Positions 34,378 to 41,057 of a stretch of 47,602 bases of DNA are shown here, piece by piece; the stretch's first letter is position 1, and every line of letters starts with the position of its first letter. A program made the position numbers and the translations under genes. The DNA is from a virus, in IMG/VR virus record IMGVR_UViG_3300025098_000079, positions 1 through 47,602 of that record. One strand, 5' to 3'. The notes beneath the pieces were generated by a model, which saw only the letters and a program-made list of their open reading frames with translations, made no database searches and was not told the DNA's origin.

Positions 34378-34929
34378 TTAAATATTCTCTCTTATAGAAC
34401 TGTCTTCTCTGCAATAAACGGCAATGTATTCAACCCGACCATTATCTGCTCGGTATTTCTGAATCGTTTCAGGTCTGTAAACTGTCTCTCTTTTGTATGG
34501 TACTAATAGCTTTCCTTCAATATCAAGAGACAACTGAATTATTTTATCTCTGTAAGATAATTTTTCGTCATATCTTAAATAAAATATTTTATAATCAGTT
34601 CTTATTTCACCTGCAGCTATTCTTTTCATCCTGTTACCTTTCCCACCGTCTGCTCCTACTAGACTAGAATAACAGCGAGAAAATCTTTCATCCCAGATGT
34701 ATCCCTCCCCCAAGCAGTGCTTACACTCAGTCTCCCCATCCGCTTCATCTGTCAACTGAGATACGCAAGCACATTTTATTAATTCATTTTCACTGTTTTT
34801 CCGAGCCGCTCTTATTAAAATTAAATGGTTGTGTGGTTTGCAGCCTCCAATACCAAAAACTATGTTATCGAATTCTTTGCGCAAATCTATTTCGCACCCA
34901 TGAGATTCATCAAAGCTTCTAATGCTCAT
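34378..34929 (-). CDS. Neck / head-completion protein with a zinc-binding Cys4 motif
   Basis: This 183-residue protein starts at an ATG overlapping the upstream stop as ATGA. The first 50 residues contain GIGGCKPHNHLILIRAARKN. Four cysteines at 53, 55, 69 and 72 (CAC, then ECKHCLGEGYIWDE) form a probable zinc ribbon; CxxCxGxGY is like half of a DnaJ-type zinc knuckle. A beta-rich part follows (DYKIFYLRYDEKL, LDIEGKLLVPYKRETVYRP, VEYIAVYCRED). Its location between connector and terminator genes suggests a structural ring in the neck. The zinc site would stabilise the fold; I infer no enzymatic role. Family not recognised by name. Confidence 0.62.
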   Translation of the reverse strand: MSIRSFDESHGCEIDLRKEFDNIVFGIGGCKPHNHLILIRAARKNSENELIKCACVSQLTDEADGETECKHCLGEGYIWDERFSRCYSSLVGADGGKGNRMKRIAAGEIRTDYKIFYLRYDEKLSYRDKIIQLSLDIEGKLLVPYKRETVYRPETIQKYRADNGRVEYIAVYCREDSSIRENI

Positions 34930-35990
34930 TTCCTGTTGCCTCGTTTTATTTGAGTGTACTCAAGATCAGTAAAAGGAGTGAAACCATGCTTATATTTGTT
35001 TTCTCCAAAAGCCCTGTATTTTGAATTTTGGCTAGGCTGAACATATCCTTCCACCCAAGGGTCGTGCCATTCTCTCGAAGTTTGGTACCCCCTTGATTTT
35101 CTGCTTTTTTCCGCAAATGCAGGCCCCAGACCCTGTCCATTTACAATACACCCTCCTGCATTTACGACCCTCCACCATTCATCTCTTTCAGCTTTTAGCT
35201 CTTTGATTAAATCTTTAAGTTCAAAGTCTAAGCTATCTTTGTTTTGAATCATCAAATCTCCAAGTTGTTTCTGCTTGCCATCGGAACCTGCAGTTCCTAT
35301 TGGCATACTAAACAACCTCAAAGCCGCATCGTACATCACAAACCTGCTTCTTGCAAAATAGTACCTCTCAGAATTTGGCTTTCTTCCTGTTATGTTGTCT
35401 GCCTCTAGGGAAGACCAGTGAATCGATAACGCTATTGTATCGTCAGGCACACTGTTAGCCCAGCCACCCATTTCCATTCTTAACATCTCTACTGATGCAT
35501 AAAACGGATTGTACTCTGTAGTGAAGAATAGGTTGTAATCTTTCAGTAAAGCGTTTCCGTCTACATCTTTTATGTCTTTCAAATTGATCAACACTAGGCT
35601 GTTAAAATCTAAACCGCATTTAGGTTGGATTACATTGCCTCCTCCAATTACTTGTAGCTCGCTTTCAAAAACAATGTTTTCTCCCAAAAGGCCTACAGTC
35701 CAAAAATCTTTCCAAGTTCCCTTTTGGTTAAAAGAAAAAGCTACATAATAGAATCCAACATCTATTTTCGTCACTTGCAATCCGGGATCAACAACGTTTC
35801 CATCTGGATCTTCAAAAATAACTGTGGCCCCGTTTATATCGCTGGGCTTCCCGCAACTGTCAGTAAAAAGCATTTTTAATTTTACTTCCTCACCAACAGT
35901 GAAGCATTGACGTTCACATTTAATCTTTTTAGTTTTTTTTGGAACTTGAATAGGGGTTCCGCAATTTTCATTTTTGTTAGAGCAGCTCAT
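34926..35990 (-). CDS. Neck/connector protein with N-terminal Ig-like domain
   Basis: This is a 354-residue protein. The Cys-rich N-terminus (MSCSNKNENCGTP) precedes an Ig-like beta sandwich at about 25-120 (GEEVKLKMLFTDSCGKPSD, TVIFEDPDGN, GFYYVAFSFNQKGTWKD). The remainder is largely helical: YNPFYASVEMLRMEMGGWAN, SERYYFARSRFVMYDAALRL, and a charged coil DLIKELKAERDEWWRVV. The pattern of a helical body with an added Ig-like domain fits a head-tail adaptor decorated on the outside. The tail end is basic and Tyr-rich. AAGGTG stands just before ATG 35990. Structural assignment by composition and gene order. Confidence 0.58.
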   Translation of the reverse strand: MSCSNKNENCGTPIQVPKKTKKIKCERQCFTVGEEVKLKMLFTDSCGKPSDINGATVIFEDPDGNVVDPGLQVTKIDVGFYYVAFSFNQKGTWKDFWTVGLLGENIVFESELQVIGGGNVIQPKCGLDFNSLVLINLKDIKDVDGNALLKDYNLFFTTEYNPFYASVEMLRMEMGGWANSVPDDTIALSIHWSSLEADNITGRKPNSERYYFARSRFVMYDAALRLFSMPIGTAGSDGKQKQLGDLMIQNKDSLDFELKDLIKELKAERDEWWRVVNAGGCIVNGQGLGPAFAEKSRKSRGYQTSREWHDPWVEGYVQPSQNSKYRAFGENKYKHGFTPFTDLEYTQIKRGNRK

Positions 35991-36003
35991 GATACACCTT
36001 AGC

Positions 36004-37200
36004 TTATATTTCCAAAGTTATAGTGTCTCCAGACACCGAAATGATTTTAAAAACTTTCTGCGGCCGATTAGATCTAGTCCCACCAGATCCGTCAAAAACA
36101 CCACTGACAGAATGTGACTCAAGGGTTACGCTTTCTTGGGTCACACTTGCTGGGTCTATTTCTTTGTTAAATTTAATAAAGATTTTATTTAAATCTAACC
36201 TGACATTTACTTCTCCATCCGCAGGATTCATAGATAAGACCTCAACCCTTTCTTCAGCTGGAGCGCCAATCGAGTCAGGTAGAAGTAATCCGCCAGGAGC
36301 AATAGGGCTTGTAGAGCTGTGCTCCGGATATTCAAAGATTGAATCAGTGCCTGTGTTAAACTGTATGGTAAAAGATTGTTCTAATAATTCTTTACCGTGA
36401 CAATCCACTTTAAATCTCTCACCTACTTCGTACTCAGCAAGCTCAAATTTTATTAGAACCCCTTTTGAAGTCACTCTCCACCTTTGAACGCACCTACTCA
36501 GCCTAGAGTTCCATAAACTGTGAGCTGGGTTGTTAGGTTCTTCTTCTCCATCAAACCACCAAACGTACTTGGCTGAAGACCCGTTTCCAGGAGTTACAAT
36601 CTTTATGTTTAGCTTAGCTTCATTCTCACCACTCAAGGGTTCAAAAGACCCTTTTGATCTTAACCTTTTTGATTCAGATTTTTGTAAACCATCAAAATAG
36701 TAAGCATCAAATACTGTTCTTTCTGATATGCAATTGCTTTGACTGTATGCTGCTAATTCAGCAGGTACATTTTCTAAGTTGTCTAAGTTTTCTCCACAAA
36801 TAAATAAATTATAACTTGTATTAATTTTAAGCGGATTTTTCGGTGTAACCACTAAGACTGTAAATGAATCGACCTCAACTTTTGATATTAATTTTTGAGA
36901 ATCTATTACTTTTAATTCTTCCAGGTTGTTTACTAAAAAGCTTTCAAACTCACACTCAACAAATCCTTTGAAACCTGGAGAATTCAAGAAGAACGGATTG
37001 GTACCATCAGAACGATTCAACCACAGCCCATTATCAGGACCAGAAGTTTTATCACTATCAGGACCGTAAAGTATCACGCTTTCTTTAGCGGCCTTAAGGT
37101 CTAAAGGTTTATTAAATACTAATACTATTTCTTGACCAATAGGAAACTGATTCTCGTTATTTGTTGGGTAACTTTGGTCTGGATGGAATGTTATTCCCAT
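36004..37200 (-). CDS. Ig-like (Big_5-type) head-associated protein
   Basis: This is a 398-residue beta-rich protein with two SbsA/Big_5-like Ig modules, one at each end. The first begins ITFHPDQSYPTNNENQFP and has EIVLVFNKPLDLKAAKES; the second has NPADGEVNVRLDLNKIFIKF and NKEIDPASVTQESVTLES. In both, a proline-turn motif is followed by a strand with F-N-K and a D-x-x-x-x-x-S-V element. The middle (about 150-290) holds YVWWFDGEEEPNN and RCVQRWRVTSKGVLIKFELA. Such domains in phage virions usually decorate heads or tails and contact cell surface sugars. Its position after the capsid gene suggests a head decoration or fibre. AAGGAG lies 6 bases before ATG 37200, inside the upstream small ORF. 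Confidence 0.68.
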   Translation of the reverse strand: MGITFHPDQSYPTNNENQFPIGQEIVLVFNKPLDLKAAKESVILYGPDSDKTSGPDNGLWLNRSDGTNPFFLNSPGFKGFVECEFESFLVNNLEELKVIDSQKLISKVEVDSFTVLVVTPKNPLKINTSYNLFICGENLDNLENVPAELAAYSQSNCISERTVFDAYYFDGLQKSESKRLRSKGSFEPLSGENEAKLNIKIVTPGNGSSAKYVWWFDGEEEPNNPAHSLWNSRLSRCVQRWRVTSKGVLIKFELAEYEVGERFKVDCHGKELLEQSFTIQFNTGTDSIFEYPEHSSTSPIAPGGLLLPDSIGAPAEERVEVLSMNPADGEVNVRLDLNKIFIKFNKEIDPASVTQESVTLESHSVSGVFDGSGGTRSNRPQKVFKIISVSGDTITLEI

Positions 37201-37363
37201 TGTCTTCTCCTTCAGTGGTTACTTCTGTTACTACAGGTATTTCAATTTTAACAAATTTTCCTTCTGTCTCTATTTCAAAATTATACTCCTCCTTATCTTC
37301 AAAATTAAAGCTCTCTTTAATAAGGATTTCCAATTCAGTTAGCCCGTTTTTAAATAAACCCAT
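37157..37363 (-). CDS. Small acidic protein, unknown
   Basis: The ORF codes for 68 residues: MGLFKNGLTELEILIKESFN, then an acidic strand-rich segment (VKIEIPVVTEVTTEGED) and a Pro/Asn/Lys tail. The frame extends upstream to a TTG at 37459, but that extension runs through the terminator hairpin, while ATG 37363 has GGAG 9 bases upstream. I therefore use 37363. It overlaps the next gene by 44 bases, the longest overlap here, which lowers confidence, although the next gene's ribosome binding site falls in the overlap and suggests coupling. I do not recognise a family. A small cement or assembly factor would fit the position. Confidence 0.5.
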   Translation of the reverse strand: MGLFKNGLTELEILIKESFNFEDKEEYNFEIETEGKFVKIEIPVVTEVTTEGEDNGNNIPSRPKLPNK

Positions 37364-37385
37364 TATTACAAACTCCATAAACAAT

Positions 37386-37423
37386 AAAAGGGAATGAAAG
37401 CCTTTGAGCTCCCATCCCCTTTT
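37386..37423 (-). terminator. Intrinsic terminator hairpin after the major capsid gene
   Basis: A 16-bp stem (arms 37386-37401 and 37408-37423, three G-U pairs in the minus-strand RNA, no mismatches) encloses a 6-base loop. The 3' arm ends in TTTT followed by ATTGTTT. It sits 48 bases after the capsid stop. It would end or attenuate transcripts after the capsid gene, so downstream genes receive less message. The plus-strand version also ends in TTTT, so it could work in both directions. Confidence 0.75.
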
Positions 37424-37470
37424 ATACAAAAGTAACCTTACCAAATCAATGGTAGTCAAAAAGCCTTTGA

Positions 37471-38817
37471 CTAGAGGTTAGACTTTACATCACTTTCTTC
37501 GATGTCAAGAAGATCTCCAACCTGAGCGTTAACCGACCCATCATACTCATTGAGAGCACGCTTGACGTTCTTGAAGACGCCAACGCCTTGACCCTCATGC
37601 GCTACTGCAAAACCGTAACGCTCACGAATCTTTACCTTTACGGTCTCGGTGCCCTCATCGCGCCACTCAACAGTAGTAGCGTCTTCATCAACAAGGTGGA
37701 AACCAACATTTCCACTAGAGAGAAGGAAGATGTCGCCAGTCTCAGTCTCAGGATCATAAGGACAGAGAGGAGACACAATGATCTGGAAGCCAAACGGGAA
37801 ATATGACGGAAGCTTAGGGGCAGAAGTCATCTGCTGGCTGCGCTCAAGTACAGAGGTAACTGCACCGCCATTAGAGCCTTGACCGCTACTGCCAATGCCG
37901 CGAGGATTGACAACGCGAGTACCGTTGCTAGGTCCTCGTGCACCAAGAGCACCGTTACTATAGGGGTCGCGAGGACCTGGATCACCAGTGTAAGGGTTGA
38001 AGATAGAACCACCACCATGTGCAAGCATCATAGTCTTCATTACGGGATCTTGAATAAAGGTGTAGTAAAAGAGTGGATGCATAAGTAGGGTATCAGGGGT
38101 GAAACCTTCCTCGCTCATGTGAGCCATAGCACGCATGAGGTTCTCCATAGTCATTGAACCATTAGCGACAAGCTTCGGAGTGCCAGCGACCTCTTTAACG
38201 CCGCGACCAGTGCATACACCATAAAGTGAGCTAGCAGGCTGGAGGTTGTCAAAAAGTGAAGTACCAAGCTGCTTAAGGAAAGCTACGGCCTTCTGCTCCT
38301 TGTGGCGAACCATCGCATTACCCATGAGCTCAAGATTCTTCGCCATAATATCAAACGTACTATAACGAAGAGCTTCGTCAGTAAAAGAAGCAGCAATACC
38401 ACTCTTGCCGATGAATGCAGTCGAAACAGCGCCACCCATTTGGAAGTTTACTTCTGGGTAGGTGCCTGACTCTTGTACATCCGCAGCATAAACTGCACCC
38501 ATAGCACCAGCAAGAATCTGAGTATTCAGCCCCTTAGCTTGGATTCGAGTGAACAGTGGCGTAATGTTCATCCGAGGCTCTACAGGCTCTCGTATGAGAA
38601 TCTCCATAGACTGCTGGAGCAAAGGAGAGATCTCTGAAGAAGAGATTGCATCACGATTCTTAGGAGAAATTACGTTTACAAACTCATTCCAAGTAACCAT
38701 CTCTTCACTATCAGGAAGATGACCACGGTTATGAATCATATCAGCTACGTAACGAGCAGCAGCTTTCTTATTGTTTGGAAGCTCTAGGGTGTTTCCATCT
38801 GTTAGTTTAAATGCCAT
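37471..38817 (-). CDS. Major capsid protein, HK97-type fold
   Basis: This 448-residue protein is the best major capsid candidate. The N-terminal 60 residues are charged and helical and may be removed by the protease. The HK97-like body has PLLQQSMEILIREPVEPRMN, then FMGGAV-like strands (FQMGGAVSTAFIGKSGIAAS), a spine helix region (YSTFDIMAKNLELMGNAMVR, HKEQKAVAFLKQL), MRAMAHMSEEGFTPDTLLMH and a P-domain strand FPFGFQIIVSPLCPYDPE. A Gly/Asn/Pro-rich loop (about 260-320) may be an inserted surface domain. GC content and codon choice are clearly higher than in most neighbours, as expected for a very highly expressed gene. AAAGGAT lies upstream of ATG 38817, and a terminator follows. Confidence 0.82.
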   Translation of the reverse strand: MAFKLTDGNTLELPNNKKAAARYVADMIHNRGHLPDSEEMVTWNEFVNVISPKNRDAISSSEISPLLQQSMEILIREPVEPRMNITPLFTRIQAKGLNTQILAGAMGAVYAADVQESGTYPEVNFQMGGAVSTAFIGKSGIAASFTDEALRYSTFDIMAKNLELMGNAMVRHKEQKAVAFLKQLGTSLFDNLQPASSLYGVCTGRGVKEVAGTPKLVANGSMTMENLMRAMAHMSEEGFTPDTLLMHPLFYYTFIQDPVMKTMMLAHGGGSIFNPYTGDPGPRDPYSNGALGARGPSNGTRVVNPRGIGSSGQGSNGGAVTSVLERSQQMTSAPKLPSYFPFGFQIIVSPLCPYDPETETGDIFLLSSGNVGFHLVDEDATTVEWRDEGTETVKVKIRERYGFAVAHEGQGVGVFKNVKRALNEYDGSVNAQVGDLLDIEESDVKSNL

Positions 38818-38842
38818 GATAAATATCCTTTATATTAATTTA

Positions 38843-40168
38843 TTACTGAATCTTGACGTTAACAATTGCGATTTCGTCAGCAATAACTTCATCTGAAAGA
38901 GTAATCAAATCAGAGAAGCCCTTCGTAGCAGAACCAGGCATCTTAGCATCAGCGCCAAACTCCTCGCCCTTCCAACCAGTGCGAACGCGCTCAAGAAGAC
39001 CACGAGGCTCCTTCTGGAGCTCAAGGAGTCGACCAACAGTAAGCTCTTGCTCGCGTTGAAGCTTGCCAAGACCAGCCTCAATATCTCCCTCTGTGCCACC
39101 CGCTACAAGAGACAACCAGTTCAAACTTCGAGCAACAAAGTTAGAGTTCTCGTCAAATGTAACAAAATCACCAGGCTTGCAATCACCAACAAAGTGCATC
39201 ATCTGCTCTTGAGCAGAAGCAGCACCTGCATAATCAAATGCAGTAAGGGCAGTAAGGGCATCACCGTTAGCATCAATAGGAGCCTGTGCAGCGCCAGCAG
39301 CTTGGAAGAAAATTACTCGACCTGCGTCGCCATCAAGATACCAGTCGCCAGCCTTCACTAAAAGGCCAATGTCGCTACGTTCACGGCCAGACCAGGCACC
39401 CTGAGCGGTCTCAGCAACAACTGGAGTTCTAGAAGTATGTGAAGCAAGCTTGCTGGTCCACTCGTAAGCCATACTTGCTGACATATCCAGATGCGAATAG
39501 CGATGAAGTGCACCAAGTTGCGCGCCTGACTTCAAAGTATTAGCTCCAAACACATCTTCAGCCGTTGCATCACAAACATGACCAACGCGCATTTGGATAT
39601 CAGTAAAGAACTGAATGAGGTGTTGCTTCTGGTAGTTAGTGAAATGAAGGTTCGCTGGGTCATCACCAGCCCAAGCATAAACGTCATAAGCAGCCACACC
39701 AACAGGTGCGCTAATGAAAAGTGCGCCAACAGCTTGGCAAGACGCATCGTCGTCAGTGGGGACCTCGTCAGTTATAACCCAACCGTGACTAATAACAGCA
39801 ACCATTGCGTCTTCGTTTTTGACAACTTTCGCAGCAGTAACGAAATCACCGGTTTCAATGTCAATCACTCTAGCCTTCACATCTTCAGCCGTGTACTCAA
39901 TGAAAGTATCGCCTTTAGCGCCCTCAAGTCTGCGGAGCAGGCCTGCTGGAACGACTCGACCAGTTGAATCAAACGAAACAACCTTCCCAGAAGAAATAGT
40001 AAAGTAATCTTTAGAGGCTTCATTTTGCCAGATTACAGGTAACCAAGAAGCAGGTTTCCATTCACCTGCAGGGACTGAAGCATTCATTTGAACGGTATTG
40101 TTAGGAGTGATGTTATCCATCATATCCGTTCTAACTTTAAATGCACTTTGGAATCGACTAATAGCCAT
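38843..40168 (-). CDS. Abundant capsid-associated protein (decoration or vertex candidate)
   Basis: This is a 441-residue protein between the protease-scaffold and the major capsid gene. It is rich in Ala, Val and Asp with few charged runs. Features are NTVQMNASVPAGEWKPASWL, DYFTISSGKVVSFDSTGRVV with a following PAGL, and FTNYQKQHLIQFFTDIQMRV. The beta-rich SGKVVSFDSTGRVVPAG element occurs in head-decoration or head-stabilising proteins of large phages. Its GC content and codons match the capsid gene, suggesting similar high expression. It might instead be a second HK97-related shell or vertex protein. AGGAG precedes ATG 40168 with 7-base spacing. Confident that it is a structural head protein; exact role uncertain. 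Confidence 0.6.
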   Translation of the reverse strand: MAISRFQSAFKVRTDMMDNITPNNTVQMNASVPAGEWKPASWLPVIWQNEASKDYFTISSGKVVSFDSTGRVVPAGLLRRLEGAKGDTFIEYTAEDVKARVIDIETGDFVTAAKVVKNEDAMVAVISHGWVITDEVPTDDDASCQAVGALFISAPVGVAAYDVYAWAGDDPANLHFTNYQKQHLIQFFTDIQMRVGHVCDATAEDVFGANTLKSGAQLGALHRYSHLDMSASMAYEWTSKLASHTSRTPVVAETAQGAWSGRERSDIGLLVKAGDWYLDGDAGRVIFFQAAGAAQAPIDANGDALTALTAFDYAGAASAQEQMMHFVGDCKPGDFVTFDENSNFVARSLNWLSLVAGGTEGDIEAGLGKLQREQELTVGRLLELQKEPRGLLERVRTGWKGEEFGADAKMPGSATKGFSDLITLSDEVIADEIAIVNVKIQ

Positions 40169-40199
40169 AATTCATCTCCTAAGTTTTGTGTTCTTTTAA

Positions 40200-41057
40200 T
40201 TAAAAGTTATTTGGGTTGAAACCACGAGGTAAGTAATTAGATTTAGAATAAAGATAGTTGTCTGCAGCATCTTTCCCATTGTCAGATAGAATAGTCTTGT
40301 AGTCCATTACGATCTTCTGCTCAAACGCACCTAATGCATCGTAGCTAGATCTGCTTGAATATTCCTCTTCGCTTGCATGGGCTGAAGGACTTGTTACTTT
40401 ATCCATATTAGAGAGTACCTTTTCAGACATTGAAAAAACTTTTTCCGTTTCTTTTTCTAGTATTAATACTTTTTCATCTTCATTTTCAACTAAATCTTCA
40501 TTTTTTTCAATAGTAACACTTAAATCACTGTCACTTCCAACTGAATTTAATTTATTATTTTCAATAAAAGCGACTACAGTTTTAAATTTATTTTCTAGAT
40601 CGTAATACTGTTCTTTTAAATTGTCAATTTTTTTAAGTAGTTTCAATGTTTCTTCTGAAGCGTCGCAGTCCATTATCGATGCTTTCTCATCTACACTAAG
40701 AAGCACTCTCGCTTTGACATTTTCTGGAAATTTAGATCTCTCAATTAAATCTCTTGCTGCAATAACGTGAGCACAGTCATGAATTGGAAATGATCTTTCT
40801 GGTCCACAAAAAGCAGAATCAGGCAAACTATTCCTTGCTTCAGCAGTCAGCTGCAAACCCTCTTTCATTGTCAACGCGCTTAAGGCAAGATCAAGAATTT
40901 GCCAATCAATTTCAACTTTATCGTCTTGATCTAAAGTATCTTCTTCAAAGTAAGATTCGTCATGCTCTTCTTGTTCCTCTTCATTCGGTTCTGAAACTTC
41001 TTCTTCAAGGTCAAGTTCCAAGCCCACTTCTTCTTCACTTAATATCTTTTCACTCAT
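40200..41057 (-). CDS. Possible nested scaffold protein from an internal in-frame start
   Basis: An ATG at 41057, in frame within the protease-scaffold gene, has AAGGA exactly 7 bases upstream. Translation from it would yield a 285-residue acidic, coiled-coil protein starting MSEKILSEEEVG and sharing the C-terminus of the large protein. This matches the lambda arrangement in which scaffold protein is made from an internal start within the protease gene. The main evidence is the good ribosome binding site. Whether it is used is unknown. Confidence 0.45.
   Translation of the reverse strand: MSEKILSEEEVGLELDLEEEVSEPNEEEQEEHDESYFEEDTLDQDDKVEIDWQILDLALSALTMKEGLQLTAEARNSLPDSAFCGPERSFPIHDCAHVIAARDLIERSKFPENVKARVLLSVDEKASIMDCDASEETLKLLKKIDNLKEQYYDLENKFKTVVAFIENNKLNSVGSDSDLSVTIEKNEDLVENEDEKVLILEKETEKVFSMSEKVLSNMDKVTSPSAHASEEEYSSRSSYDALGAFEQKIVMDYKTILSDNGKDAADNYLYSKSNYLPRGFNPNNF

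Noticed and set aside
37364-37459. TTG-initiated extension of the small ORF after the capsid gene
   Set aside because: It would pass through the terminator hairpin, and a better ATG with GGAG exists at 37363.
40193-40206. CTTTTAATTAAAAG palindrome at the end of the protease-scaffold gene as a terminator
   Set aside because: It is entirely AT-rich apart from its end bases and would form a weak hairpin; no convincing terminator.
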